Source of the DNA: Gammaproteobacteria bacterium
GTDB taxonomy: Bacteria > Pseudomonadota > Gammaproteobacteria > Xanthomonadales > SZUA-36
Length of the DNA stretch: 64,000 nucleotides
Assembly (NCBI GenBank): GCA_030426265.1
Contig: JAUHYP010000009.1
Location: forward strand, 1-64,000
Direction: 5' to 3'
Below, in pieces: positions 1 through 9,391 of this stretch. The notes beneath the pieces were generated by a model. It searched no databases and had not been told where the DNA came from. It saw only the letters and a list, made by a program, of their open reading frames with translations. Both the position numbers and the translations under genes were made by a program. Position 1 is the stretch's first letter; every line of letters starts with the position of its first letter.

Positions 1-112
1 CCATGTGCGGCCGCACTCGTCACTGGAATATCGAACCCCGAAAGAGGTTGCCCGGGCGCATCAGGTGCCCAAAAATGAACCGGAAACTACGTATGGAGCG
101 TGTCTACCCTGA

Positions 113-241
113 GGGGGAAAGGTCAAACGCTACGCCCACCTGGGCGGCAAGCATCTCAAACGGGCTTCGAGGCGGATAGAGGGCACGAACCTGGCACATG
201 ATGCCCGCCAGGACCATGTAAGGCTGATCGTAAGTCGCTGA
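113..241 (+). pseudogene. Possible 3' remnant of a tyrosine recombinase (phage-type integrase)
   Basis: Between an in-frame TGA at 110-112 and a TGA at 239-241 the plus strand reads KVKRYAHLGGKHLKRASRR and then runs to the stop. RYAHL followed by a basic helix is how the C-terminus of many phage-type tyrosine recombinases looks, the Tyr being the catalytic nucleophile. No start codon, and none of the Arg/His catalytic box, is present in this frame, so at best this is a broken 3' end. It stops 7 nt before the 3' end of the minus-strand tRNA-Phe, the usual landing site for integrases. The similarity rests on about 20 residues, so chance cannot be excluded. Confidence 0.35.
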
Positions 242-247
242 AATAGA

Positions 248-323
248 TGGTGCCCAGGGGCGGAATCGAACCACCGACACGCGGATTTTCAATCCGCTGC
301 TCTACCAACTGAGCTACCTGGGC
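248..323 (-). tRNA. tRNA-Phe (anticodon GAA)
   Basis: The minus strand folds into a full cloverleaf. The acceptor GCCCAGG pairs with CCTGGGC, the D arm carries AGCTCAGTTGGTAGAGC, and the anticodon stem GCGGA/TCCGC encloses loop TTGAAAA (anticodon GAA). The T arm is GGTGG-TTCGATT-CCGCC, followed by discriminator A and an encoded CCA (248-250). The 76 nt length equals that of E. coli tRNA-Phe. Confidence 0.97.
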
Positions 324-440
324 ATCTTGACGTTGCGGACCGGTGCGCCACGGGAAGGGCGCGGGAAGGACCGCAAGGCGCGGTATTAAACCCGTTGGGG
401 CGCTCCAAGTCAACCGTGGAGGCGTGCCCCTGAGCCTGGG

Positions 441-1001
441 TCAGCCGGCCGCGTCAAAGGCTTCCTGGAGCCATGCGGCAACTTCGGCATCCACGTCTGC
501 GGCCGATTCCAGCCGAACGCGGTGCGACACCATGGCGTTGAAGCTCCCCGAGGCCTCCAGCCGCCCTTTCGGCGCCTTGCCCTTCAGGTTGATCCCCAGG
601 TCCACCCGGGTCTTCGTCGAGGGCTGCACCAGGGCGAACTGCTTCTTGTGGCGGAGGCTGACGTAGGCTTTTTTGGGCGCCAGTTCAAGCCCGCCGCCGA
701 ACCCCTCGACCACCGCAATCACGGCATCGTAGATCGGCTTCAGGCCCGCCTTGGGGCCGGCGTACTGCGCGGCGACGAGATCGTCGTCGTCGTGCTGGTC
801 GGCGCTGGACTTGAGTGAACGGTGCGCCACGAGGTTGGCGTAGCCGTGGGTGAAACCGTGGTCGGTCTTGAGCATCTTCACGATCTGGCCGTGCTTTTCC
901 AAGCCGGAGGCCTTCACCACTTTCAGCCAGTGGCTGACGGGTTTGCCGGTCTTCTCGGCGATGTTGGCTTCCATGGTGGCGGTCTGTGCGTCGGAATCCA
1001 T
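441..1001 (-). CDS. DUF4287 and DUF5655 domain-containing protein
   Basis: This 186-residue soluble protein has two small domains of unknown function. Residues about 10-65 (IAEKTGKPVSHWLKVVKASG onward, with HGFTHGYANLVAH) match the DUF4287 pattern. Residues about 85-180 (YDAVIAVVEGFG, then KKAYVSLRHKKQFALVQPST) match DUF5655, a domain often described as predicted transport-related. No signal peptide or membrane segment is present. The gene ends 10 nt upstream of nothing else on its own strand but follows the DUF1761 gene, which lies downstream in coordinate and 10 nt away, so the two may be cotranscribed in the order DUF1761, DUF4287/5655. Function is unknown; the domain assignment is from memory of the families. 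Confidence 0.8.
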   Translation of the reverse strand: MDSDAQTATMEANIAEKTGKPVSHWLKVVKASGLEKHGQIVKMLKTDHGFTHGYANLVAHRSLKSSADQHDDDDLVAAQYAGPKAGLKPIYDAVIAVVEGFGGGLELAPKKAYVSLRHKKQFALVQPSTKTRVDLGINLKGKAPKGRLEASGSFNAMVSHRVRLESAADVDAEVAAWLQEAFDAAG

Positions 1002-1011
1002 GTCGTTCTCC

Positions 1012-1407
1012 TTACATCAGGCCGAAAACGAGGCCGTAAACGGTGAACTGCACCACGTGGTAGCCGGCGTTGATCAGCCACAGCTTCACGCTCTTGAGTT
1101 CGAACAGGTAGTTCACGCCGAAGGACGTCGCCACCCAGAACACGCCGATGCCCACGCCGGAGTGGAAGGCCATCATGAAGCTGGGATCGCGGCCGATCAC
1201 CATGGAAAAGGCGATGGCGGCCACCAGGCACAGGACGAAGGAGACGCCGAAGATCAGCGCCTTGTTGGCGGCGGCCAGCTGCTCGTCCGACAGCCCGGTT
1301 TCACGCTGCCAGGCCTTGGCGAACAGCAGGGGCGAGTACCACAGTCCGCCGACGATAAAGGCGGAGAAGGTGGCAATCAGGGTGGGCAACCATTCGATGC
1401 TGCGCAT
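1012..1407 (-). CDS. DUF1761 family small membrane protein
   Basis: The 131-residue protein has four hydrophobic stretches (about residues 5-25, 48-70, 78-98 and 108-130) and the family-typical N-terminus with VGGLWYSPLLFAKAW. DUF1761 proteins are small integral membrane proteins of unknown role. A good GGAG-type ribosome site (complement of ctcctctt at 1412-1419) precedes the ATG. It sits 10 nt upstream of the DUF4287/DUF5655 gene on the same strand, suggesting a two-gene unit. Confidence 0.85.
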   Translation of the reverse strand: MRSIEWLPTLIATFSAFIVGGLWYSPLLFAKAWQRETGLSDEQLAAANKALIFGVSFVLCLVAAIAFSMVIGRDPSFMMAFHSGVGIGVFWVATSFGVNYLFELKSVKLWLINAGYHVVQFTVYGLVFGLM

Positions 1408-1499
1408 GGGAGACTCCTCTTTTTCTCTTGGGGAGCGACGAGCCTACGCGTCGCCGTATTCGCGGTATTGTAAAAATGTCTCATCCGCCTGAAAGGGAT

Positions 1500-1515
1500 C
1501 GGAACCCGGGTTCCG
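1500..1515. repeat. Palindromic GGAAC/GTTCC element, copy 1
   Basis: CGGAACCCGGGTTCCG is a perfect 16-nt palindrome lying just 3' of the AraC-type gene, preceded by CCTGAAAGGG at 1488-1497. Very similar elements occur at 28643-28658 and 56737-56754, also at gene ends. No T-run follows, so it is not a classical intrinsic terminator. It could be a REP-like repeat or a 3'-end stabilising hairpin. Confidence 0.45.
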
Positions 1516-1531
1516 GTCCGGACGGCGGAAC

Positions 1532-2437
1532 TCAGAAATCCTCCACCGTGGCCCCGCCGCCCGGGGCCGCCCGGCGCAGGTACTCCTCGGGCGTGGCGCC
1601 GCAGAACTCCCTGAAGTCGTGCACCAGGTGGGCCTGGTCGTGGTAGCCGTAGTCTTCCGCGAGCGCCGCCCAGGCCTCCGGCCCCTGCGCGGCCAGCTGG
1701 CCCATCAGGGCCTCGATGCGGATCACGCGGGCGTAGGTCTTGGGGGTCAGCCCCACCTGCTCCTGGAAATGGCGGGCCAGGGTCGTGCGGCTGGTGCCCA
1801 GGTCCCGGCAGAGGGTAGCGATCCGCTGGCGGCCGAGGCTGCGGCGAATGCGGCGGGTGGCTTCGACCAGGTCCCCACGCTGGCGCGTGCGCAGGTCCAG
1901 GCGCCGCCGCAGCTGCAGTTCGAGCAGGTCGAAGCGGGCGAAGGGGTTGGGGGCGGCGTGCAGCCGCTCCAGCAGGTCGTCGCCGGCGCGGCCCCAGAGT
2001 TCGTCCGTCTCGGGGACGCGGCCGCTCACCGCCCGCATGGGTTCGCGCAGCAGTCGCCAGGCGCCCCAGGGCTTCAGCCGGGCGGCGACGAAATGGGAGC
2101 CCTCGAAGGTCTCGATCAGCATCCAGCGGCGCTGCATGCCGCTGAGCCAGCCGCCGTTGTGGGTATCGTCGGTTTCGCGCCCGTCCAGGGCCAGGATGCG
2201 GTGCCGGCCGCGGAGATTGAACATCAGCTCGACGTTCTGGCGCGGCAGGATCTTCTCCCGCAGGGGTGGAATGTCACCCCAGCCTTCCCAGTAGCAGTCG
2301 ACCACGTCCGCCAGGTCCGGCGCCGGGCTGGCCTCGATCATGTTCCAGCGCCCGACCGGGGTTTCCACCGACAGGTCCCGGCAGGCGCGGGAAAAGGTCT
2401 GGCCGGGCAGTCGGAACCACTGGCCGGCCGGGTGCAT
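1532..2437 (-). CDS. AraC-family transcriptional regulator
   Basis: This is a 301-residue predicted DNA-binding regulator. The C-terminal third (about residues 195-292) is an AraC/XylS domain with two helix-turn-helix units: IATLCRDLGTSRTTLARHF, then LAEDYGYHDQAHLVHDFREF followed by GATPEEYLRR, the usual end of the domain. The N-terminal part (VVDCYWEGWGDIPPLREKI) resembles the DUF6597-type ligand domain. The start is 3 nt after the yggX stop; an internal ATG at 2341 (MIEASPAP) would give a more typical N-terminus. It may be read through from mutY-yggX. The effector and targets are unknown. Confidence 0.85.
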   Translation of the reverse strand: MHPAGQWFRLPGQTFSRACRDLSVETPVGRWNMIEASPAPDLADVVDCYWEGWGDIPPLREKILPRQNVELMFNLRGRHRILALDGRETDDTHNGGWLSGMQRRWMLIETFEGSHFVAARLKPWGAWRLLREPMRAVSGRVPETDELWGRAGDDLLERLHAAPNPFARFDLLELQLRRRLDLRTRQRGDLVEATRRIRRSLGRQRIATLCRDLGTSRTTLARHFQEQVGLTPKTYARVIRIEALMGQLAAQGPEAWAALAEDYGYHDQAHLVHDFREFCGATPEEYLRRAAPGGGATVEDF

Positions 2438-2440
2438 GGT

Positions 2441-2722
2441 TCAGTCCGCGTCCGGCTCGGGTGGGACGTAGCCCTCCGGCGCCGCGGAGCCCTCGCCGAA
2501 GAAAAACTTTTCCATTTCCCCTTCCAGGAACTTGCGGTGCTCCGGGTTGATGGGGCTCAGGCGGTTCTCGTTGATCAGCATGGTCTGGTGGGCCAGCCAG
2601 CGTTGCCAGCCTTCGGCGCAGATGCTCTCGTAGATGCGTTTGCCGAGTTCACCCGGGTAGGGCTGGAAGGTCAGACCGGCGCCTTCCTTGTCCATCAGCT
2701 GGCAGTGCACGGTGCGTGTCAT
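2441..2722 (-). CDS. yggX: YggX-family oxidative damage protection protein
   Basis: At 93 residues it has the length of E. coli YggX and its signature segments: N-terminal [16 protein letters not shown], the conserved Cys at position 7, then [14 protein letters not shown] and [17 protein letters not shown]. The family is implicated in iron trafficking and protection of Fe-S clusters from oxidants. It lies 7 nt downstream of mutY, the same mutY-yggX pairing known in enterics and pseudomonads. That fits a shared role, since MutY carries a 4Fe-4S cluster and repairs oxidised bases. Confidence 0.95.
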   Translation of the reverse strand: MTRTVHCQLMDKEGAGLTFQPYPGELGKRIYESICAEGWQRWLAHQTMLINENRLSPINPEHRKFLEGEMEKFFFGEGSAAPEGYVPPEPDAD

Positions 2723-2729
2723 GAGTCCC

Positions 2730-3761
2730 TCATTGCGTGGCGTCCAGGATGCGCAGGACCGGCCGTGGCAGGCCGAGTTCCAGGATGTCGTTCGGCGAAA
2801 ACCAGCCCAGGCCCTCGTCCGTGGCGCGCTCCTCTTCTCCTTCCGAGCATAGCGCCAGGGGCGTGATGCGCAAATGCCGGTGCGTCAGGCGGTGCTCGAC
2901 GGGAGACAGATGCTCGAGGGCGGCCGGGTCCAGGCCGAAGCGCTCCGCCAGGGGGGCTGCGCCGTCGTCTTCGGGCAGGCACCAGAGGCCGCCCCAGATG
3001 CCTCGGGGCGGGCGCCGCTCCAGGAGCAGGCGGCCGCGACCATCGCGCCACAGCAGCATGTAACGACGCTTCACCGGAACCTCGCGCCGCGGCTTGCGGC
3101 CGGGCAGTGCCTCCAGGCGGCCACTGATCCGTCCCTGGCAATCGGCCTGCACCGGACAGTGCAGGCAGGCCGGGCGGGCCGCGCTGCACACCGTGGCGCC
3201 GAGGTCCATGATGGCCTGGGTGTAGTCGGCGCCGCGCTCACTCGGCAGGCGCACGGCCGCGGCCTCCCACAGCGCCCGCAGCACGGCGCTCCGGCCCGGC
3301 CAGCCTTCGATGGCCGCGTGCCGGGCCAGCACGCGCTTGGCGTTGCCGTCCAGGATGGGCAGGGGCCGGTCGTGGGCCTGCGAGACGATGGCGTTCGCGG
3401 TGCTTTCGCCGATACCGGGAAGGGCGGCGAGGGCTTCGGGGTCCGCCGGCAATTCGCCGCCGTGCGTTTCCATCACGCGTCGCGCGGTGGCGTGCAGATT
3501 GCGCGCCCGGGCGTAGTAGCCCAGGCCCGCCCAGTGGGCCAGCACCTCGTCCTCCGGCGCCTGCGCCAAGCGGGGCAAGTCCGGGAAGCGCGCCATCCAG
3601 CGCTCGAAGTAGGGCATCACGGTGGCGACCTGGGTCTGCTGCAGCATCACCTCGCTCACCCACACCCGGTAAGGGGTCCGCGGGTGCTGCCAGGGCAGGT
3701 CGTGGCGGCCGTGCCGGTCCCACCAGGCCAGGAGTCGTTCGGCGAAGGGCGCCTGGCTCAC
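2730..3761 (-). CDS. mutY: A/G-specific adenine DNA glycosylase MutY
   Basis: This glycosylase removes adenine mispaired with 8-oxoguanine. All key residues are present at the E. coli numbering: Glu37 (SEVMLQQTQ), the helix-hairpin-helix [12 protein letters not shown] at 114-125, catalytic Asp138 (ILDGN) and the 4Fe-4S ligands Cys192, Cys199, Cys202 and Cys208. The C-terminal part (from about 230, [19 protein letters not shown]) is the NUDIX-like 8-oxoG recognition domain. At 343 residues it is of normal length. Its ATG overlaps the ftsY stop by 4 nt (ATGA), so it is coupled to ftsY and followed by yggX. Confidence 0.97.
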   Translation of the reverse strand: MSQAPFAERLLAWWDRHGRHDLPWQHPRTPYRVWVSEVMLQQTQVATVMPYFERWMARFPDLPRLAQAPEDEVLAHWAGLGYYARARNLHATARRVMETHGGELPADPEALAALPGIGESTANAIVSQAHDRPLPILDGNAKRVLARHAAIEGWPGRSAVLRALWEAAAVRLPSERGADYTQAIMDLGATVCSAARPACLHCPVQADCQGRISGRLEALPGRKPRREVPVKRRYMLLWRDGRGRLLLERRPPRGIWGGLWCLPEDDGAAPLAERFGLDPAALEHLSPVEHRLTHRHLRITPLALCSEGEEERATDEGLGWFSPNDILELGLPRPVLRILDATQ

Positions 3762-4750
3762 TCGATCGGCAGGATGGCGTTGATGAAGCTGCCGGCGTCG
3801 AAGGGGCGAAGGTTGGTGGCCGCCTCGCCCACGCCGATGAAGCGGATCGGCAGCTTCAGGGCCTCCGCGATCGCGAACAGCACGCCGCCGCGGGCGGTGC
3901 CGTCGAGCTTGGTGACGGTGATGCCCGTCAGCGGGATCGCCTCGTTGAACTGCTTCGCCTGGTTCAGGGCGTTTTGGCCGTTGCCGGCGTCGACCACCAG
4001 CATCACCTCGTGCGGGGCCTCGGCATCGACCCGGCTCATGACCCGGTGAATCTTCTTCAGTTCCTCCATCAGGTTGCCCTGGGTGTGGAGCCGTCCGGCG
4101 GTGTCGGCGATCAGCACGTCCACGCCCTTGGCTTTCGCGCTCTGCAGCGCGTCGAAGATCACCGCGGCGGAGTCGGCGCCGGTGGCCTGCGCCACCACGG
4201 GCACGTCGTTGCGTTCGCCCCAGCTCTGGAGTTGCTCCACGGCGGCGGCGCGGAAGGTGTCGCCGGCGGCGAGCATCACGGACAGGCCGTCGTCCTTGAA
4301 GCGACGGGCCAGCTTGCCGATGGTGGTGGTCTTGCCGGCGCCGTTCACGCCGACCATGAGGATCACGTAGGGTTTGCGCGCCTCGTCGACGGCCAGGAAG
4401 CGCTCACAGGGCTCGATGATCTCGAACAGCTCCGCCTGCACCGCGGGCAACACCTGGGCCGGCGTCGTGATGACCTTGTTCTCCACGGCCGCGCGCAGGG
4501 CGTCCAGGATGCGCATCGTCGCGGCGACGCCGACATCGGCGGTGAGCAGGGCCATCTCCAGGTCGTCGAACAGGTCCTCGTCCAGTCGCTCGTGACCGGC
4601 CAGCAGGGTCTGGAGCTGCTGGCCGAACTGGCGCCGTGAATCCTCCAGGCGCTGGTCCAGGGCTTCTTCGCCGGCCTGCTCGACCGGCCGCAGCCGCTCT
4701 TCCTGGAGCGCGCCGGGCTGGTCCTTCTTCTTGCGGAAAATGCGGAACAT
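3758..4750 (-). CDS. ftsY: Signal recognition particle receptor FtsY
   Basis: FtsY is the GTPase docking SRP-ribosome complexes at the inner membrane. The NG domain shows G1 GVNGAGKT (134-141), DTAGR (216-220) and TKLDGTARGG (280-289). The N-terminal A region is short (about 40 residues, basic FRKKK then acidic/Gln-rich), giving 330 residues against 497 in E. coli. This is normal outside enterics. It is divergent from rsmD across about 80 nt, reproducing the common gammaproteobacterial rsmD/ftsY arrangement. Confidence 0.97.
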   Translation of the reverse strand: MFRIFRKKKDQPGALQEERLRPVEQAGEEALDQRLEDSRRQFGQQLQTLLAGHERLDEDLFDDLEMALLTADVGVAATMRILDALRAAVENKVITTPAQVLPAVQAELFEIIEPCERFLAVDEARKPYVILMVGVNGAGKTTTIGKLARRFKDDGLSVMLAAGDTFRAAAVEQLQSWGERNDVPVVAQATGADSAAVIFDALQSAKAKGVDVLIADTAGRLHTQGNLMEELKKIHRVMSRVDAEAPHEVMLVVDAGNGQNALNQAKQFNEAIPLTGITVTKLDGTARGGVLFAIAEALKLPIRFIGVGEAATNLRPFDAGSFINAILPIE

Positions 4751-4833
4751 CAGTCGTCTGATCGGATCGTCGTGGCGACATTATCCTTGAGGTGGGGGTG
4801 CGGTTTCACCCTTGCAACGACTATCCTTCGCGC

Positions 4834-5430
4834 ATGAACCGCAGCGGAAAATCCACGAGGGGCCAGGCGGGCGAGGTCCGCCTCATCGGCGGCGAGTGGC
4901 GCGGCCGCAAACTGCCCGTGCCCGATCTGCCGGGGCTGCGGCCCTCGGGCGACCGTGGCCGCGAAACCCTGTTCAACTGGCTGGCCCCGTACGTGCCCGC
5001 CGCGCGCTGCGTGGACCTGTTCGCCGGCAGCGGCGCGCTGGGGTTCGAGGCGGCCAGCCGCGGCGCCGAGCACGTCGACCTGGTGGAGATCGCCCCGCTG
5101 GCGGTCAGCGCCCTGGTGCAGTCGCGCAGCACCCTGGACGCGAAGCAGGTGGACGTGCACCGGGCCAACGCCGTGGACTGGATCCGGGAGCAGGCCGCCG
5201 ACCGTTTCGACATCGTCTTTCTCGATCCGCCCTTCGACTCCGGCCTGGCGATCCAGGTGCTCTCACGGCTTCAGAAATCGGCTTGCGTGAAGCCCGGCGG
5301 CTTCGTTTACGTCGAGGCCGCCGCCCAGCTGCCGGAACTGGTCATGCAGCCCCCCTTCGAACTGTGGCGGGAGAAGGTGGTAGGGGACGTGCGGATGCGG
5401 GTCTTCCGCAGGGACGACACACCCGCCTGA
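4834..5430 (+). CDS. rsmD: 16S rRNA (guanine-N2)-methyltransferase RsmD
   Basis: RsmD methylates G966 of 16S rRNA during 30S assembly. The protein has the N-terminal VRLIGGEWRGRKL, SAM motif I DLFAGSGALG (61-70), VDLVEI, and catalytic motif IV FLDPPF (129-134). With the ATG at 4834 it is 198 residues, the normal size. An upstream in-frame codon at 4792 would add an atypical N-terminus. A TATCCT hexamer 6 nt before the ATG could be a -10 element, implying a leaderless message. Confidence 0.95.
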   Translation: MNRSGKSTRGQAGEVRLIGGEWRGRKLPVPDLPGLRPSGDRGRETLFNWLAPYVPAARCVDLFAGSGALGFEAASRGAEHVDLVEIAPLAVSALVQSRSTLDAKQVDVHRANAVDWIREQAADRFDIVFLDPPFDSGLAIQVLSRLQKSACVKPGGFVYVEAAAQLPELVMQPPFELWREKVVGDVRMRVFRRDDTPA

Positions 5431-5457
5431 CAGCGAGCCGCGAGGCCGCCCCTGCGT

Positions 5458-6243
<786 letters not shown>

Positions 6244-6263
6244 ACGGTCCCTTTGCCGCTCGC

Positions 6264-7973
6264 ATGGGCCTGGCTGCACGGCGGGGTGGCGTTGCCCTGG
6301 CGGGCGTGGCCCGCGCCGCCGCGCTGGGTGTTCTCCTGCTGGCCTCCGGCATCGCCCTGGCCGCCGACAGGCCCGGCAAGGCCGCCATCGCCAGCGCCCA
6401 CTACCTGGCCACCGAGGCCGGACACGAGGTGCTGGCGGCCGGCGGCAACGCCTTCGATGCCGCAATTGCCGTGTCCGCGACCCTGGCCGTGGTCGAACAG
6501 ACCAGTTCGGGTATCGGCGGCGGCGGCTTCTGGCTGCTGCATCGCGCCGAGGATGGTTTCGAGGTGATGGTCGACGGCCGCGAGCAGGCGCCCGCCGCCG
6601 CCACCCGCGACATGTACCTCGATGCCGACGGCAAGGTGAACCGCGACCTGGCCGTGAACGGCCCCCTGGCGGCGGCCATCCCGGGCGAGGTCGCGGCCCT
6701 GGCCCACATCGCCGAACACTACGGCCGCCTGCCGCTGGCGGCCAGCCTGGCCCCGGCGGTGCGCATCGCCCGCGAGGGCTTTCCGGTCTACACCAAGTTC
6801 CACGAGATGCTGGGCTGGTCCCTGCCGCACATCAAGCGCTGGCCGGCCGCCTCCGAGGCCTTTCTCGTCGGTGGCGAAGTTCCGCCCATGGGTCACGTCA
6901 TCACCCTGCCGGACCTCGCCGTGGTGCTCGAGCGCGTCGGCGCCGAGGGTCCCGGGGTGTTCTACGAGGGCGACATCGCCCGTCAACTGGTGGAGGGTGT
7001 GCGTGCTGCCGGCGGCATCTGGACGATGGAGGACATGGCCGCCTACGAGGTGGTCGAGCGCGAGCCCATCCGCACCGAGTACAACGGCTACGAACTGGTC
7101 ACCGCCTCGCCACCGAGTTCGGGCGGCGTCGCCATCGCGCAGATGCTGAACATCCTGGAGCCGTTTCCGCTGGCGGAGATGGACCGGGCGCAACGCGCCC
7201 ACCTGGTGGTCGAGGCCATGCGCCGGGCCTACCGCGACCGCACGCTCTACCTGGGCGATCCGGATTTCTATCCCGTGCCGGTCGAGCGCCTGACCAGCCC
7301 GTACTATGCGGCCGGCCTGCGTGCCGGCATCCACCCGGAAAAGGCCACGTCCAGCGACATGCTGCCGGGCAACGACGGCTTCCGCGAAGGTGACGACACC
7401 ACCCATTTCTCCATCCTCGACGCCGAGGGCAACATGGTGACCGCCACGCTCACGGTGAACCTGGCCTTCGGCAACCGGTTCATGGTTCCGGGCACGGGTT
7501 TCGTGCTGAACAACGAAATGGATGACTTTTCGGCCAAGGAGGGCGTGCCCAACGCCTTCGGCCTGATCGGCTTCGACGCCAACGCCATCGAACCGCGCAA
7601 GCGCCCGCTCAGCTCCATGAGCCCGACCATCATCCGCGGCGAGGACAAGGTGGGCATCCTCGGCACGCCGGGCGGCAGCCGCATCATCACCATGGTGTTG
7701 CTGGGCATCCTGGACTTCATGGAGGGCAACGACCCGGAGCACTGGGTCTCGCTGCCGCGCTTCCATCACCAGTACGTACCCGACCATGTCTCGGCGGAGC
7801 GGGGTGCGTTCACCGAGGACGAACTCGCCGCGCTGCGGGCCATGGGACACGACGTCCAGGTCAGCGACCGCCAGTGGGGCAACATGCACGGCGTGCTGTG
7901 GAACCGCGAGAGCGGGGCCGTCAGCGCCGGCTCGGACCCCCGTTCCGACGCGGGCCTCGCCACCGTTCGCTGA
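6264..7973 (+). CDS. ggt: Gamma-glutamyltransferase (gamma-glutamyltranspeptidase), exported
   Basis: This periplasmic Ntn-hydrolase cleaves glutathione and transfers the gamma-glutamyl group. From the ATG at 6264 it is 569 residues with a signal peptide (VARAAALGVLLLASGIALA). The hallmarks are NAFDAAIAVSATLAVVEQ, SSGIGGGGFWLLH near the N-terminus, the autoprocessing site DDTTHFSILD (catalytic Thr near residue 379) and RPLSSMSPTI with GTPGGSRI downstream. An alternative GTG at 6240 overlaps the ferredoxin stop. It is probably cotranscribed with the following M20 amidohydrolase. Confidence 0.95.
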   Translation: MGLAARRGGVALAGVARAAALGVLLLASGIALAADRPGKAAIASAHYLATEAGHEVLAAGGNAFDAAIAVSATLAVVEQTSSGIGGGGFWLLHRAEDGFEVMVDGREQAPAAATRDMYLDADGKVNRDLAVNGPLAAAIPGEVAALAHIAEHYGRLPLAASLAPAVRIAREGFPVYTKFHEMLGWSLPHIKRWPAASEAFLVGGEVPPMGHVITLPDLAVVLERVGAEGPGVFYEGDIARQLVEGVRAAGGIWTMEDMAAYEVVEREPIRTEYNGYELVTASPPSSGGVAIAQMLNILEPFPLAEMDRAQRAHLVVEAMRRAYRDRTLYLGDPDFYPVPVERLTSPYYAAGLRAGIHPEKATSSDMLPGNDGFREGDDTTHFSILDAEGNMVTATLTVNLAFGNRFMVPGTGFVLNNEMDDFSAKEGVPNAFGLIGFDANAIEPRKRPLSSMSPTIIRGEDKVGILGTPGGSRIITMVLLGILDFMEGNDPEHWVSLPRFHHQYVPDHVSAERGAFTEDELAALRAMGHDVQVSDRQWGNMHGVLWNRESGAVSAGSDPRSDAGLATVR

Positions 7974-8034
7974 ACCCTCCGCCGGGCAGCGCCCGGTCTG
8001 CTAGGCTTTGCGTCAATCCGACCGAGAGAACGCC

Positions 8035-9324
8035 ATGCGCCTGCTGCCCCTCCCGCTGCTCCTGTTGACGCTCACCGCCCACGCCGAGATCGGCTTCGAC
8101 GACATCGAGCGCGCCGCCACCGAGGTGCAGCCCCAGGTGGTCGAGTGGCGACGCTGGTTTCACGAGAACCCGGAGCTCAGCAACCGGGAGGTCGCCACCG
8201 GGGCCCGCATTGCGGACATTCTCACCGAAATGGGCCTGGAGCCCGTCACCGGCATCGCGCTGACCGGCGTGACGGCGCTGATCGAAGGCGGCAAGCCCGG
8301 CCCGCTGGTGGCCATCCGCGCGGACATGGACGCGCTGCCGGTCACCGAGGAGACGGGCCTGTCCTTCGCTTCCAGGGCGCTGGGCGAATACAACGGCGCG
8401 GAAGTGGGCGTGATGCACGCCTGCGGCCACGACACGCACATGGCGATGGCCCTGGGGGCGGCGAAGATTCTCAACGACATGAAGGCCGAACTGCCCGGTC
8501 GTGTCCTGCTGATCTTCCAGCCGGCCGAAGAGGGGCCGCCGGTGGGCGAGAAGGGCGGCGCCTCGCTGATGCTGGAGGAAGGCCTGTTCGAGCCGGAAAC
8601 ACCCGAGGCGGTGTTCGGCCTCCACGTGGGCATCGGTGTGCCGGGCGGGCGTTTCTCGACGCGTGCCGGTCCCATGATGGCCTCGTCGGACCGCTTCCAG
8701 GTCACCGTCCACGGCCGCCAGACCCACGGCGCGCGTCCCTGGGACGGCGTCGACCCCATCGTCACCGCCGCGCAGATCGTGATGGGCCTGCAGACCATCG
8801 CCAGCCGCCAGCTGGACGTGACCGCCGCGCCGTCCATCATCAGCGTGGGGCGCATCGAGGGTGGCGTAAGGAACAACGTCATCCCGGACCGCGTGGAGCT
8901 GGAAGGCACGATCCGCGCCTTCGACCCCGCCATGCGCGCGCAGATTCACACCGCCATGGAGCGCACGGCGCGGTCCATCGCCGAGGCCAACGGCGCCACC
9001 GTCGACTGGGAACTGGAGCTGGGCAACCCGCCCGTGCGCAATGACGCCGCGCTGTACGAGATGATGATCCCGGCGCTGGAGAACGCTGCCGGTTCGCCAC
9101 TCGTTCCCCTCAATCCGCAGACCGTGGCCGAGGACTTCTCGGAGTACGCAGAGCGCACGCCCAGCCTGTTCGTCTTCCTGGGCAACTGGCCCGAAGGCGT
9201 GGATCCCACCACGCAGCCCACGAACCATTCGCCGATGTTCGACGTTCATGAGCCCTGGATGGAACACGGCGTGCGCGCCTTCGGCAACATGGTCCTGAGC
9301 TACCTGCAGGCGGCGCAGGAGTAG
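8035..9324 (+). CDS. Exported M20-family amidohydrolase (M20D, hippurate hydrolase/IAA-amino acid hydrolase type)
   Basis: The 429-residue metallohydrolase begins with a short signal peptide (MRLLPLPLLLLTLTAHA). Family segments include WRRWFHENPELSNREVATG, AIRADMDALPVTEETGL, the metal-binding VMHACGHDTHMAMALGAA, FQPAEEGPP and VAEDFSEYA. M20D enzymes cleave N-acyl amino acids or aminoacyl conjugates; the substrate cannot be read from sequence. It lies 61 nt after ggt on the same strand, so both may act in periplasmic peptide or glutathione salvage. The ATG at 8035 is chosen because the signal peptide begins there. Confidence 0.9.
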   Translation: MRLLPLPLLLLTLTAHAEIGFDDIERAATEVQPQVVEWRRWFHENPELSNREVATGARIADILTEMGLEPVTGIALTGVTALIEGGKPGPLVAIRADMDALPVTEETGLSFASRALGEYNGAEVGVMHACGHDTHMAMALGAAKILNDMKAELPGRVLLIFQPAEEGPPVGEKGGASLMLEEGLFEPETPEAVFGLHVGIGVPGGRFSTRAGPMMASSDRFQVTVHGRQTHGARPWDGVDPIVTAAQIVMGLQTIASRQLDVTAAPSIISVGRIEGGVRNNVIPDRVELEGTIRAFDPAMRAQIHTAMERTARSIAEANGATVDWELELGNPPVRNDAALYEMMIPALENAAGSPLVPLNPQTVAEDFSEYAERTPSLFVFLGNWPEGVDPTTQPTNHSPMFDVHEPWMEHGVRAFGNMVLSYLQAAQE

Positions 9325-9331
9325 GCCGCCA

Positions 9332-9350
9332 CCGCCGGGCGTTCCGGCGG
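9332..9350. terminator. Hairpin between convergent genes
   Basis: CCGCCGG-GCGTT-CCGGCGG is a perfect 7-bp stem between the convergent M20 gene and the amidohydrolase gene at 9392. There is no T-tract, so intrinsic termination is uncertain. Confidence 0.4.
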
Positions 9351-9391
9351 ACGTCTCGCGTGACGGCCGCGGGAAGCGGCGCCGCCCGGAT

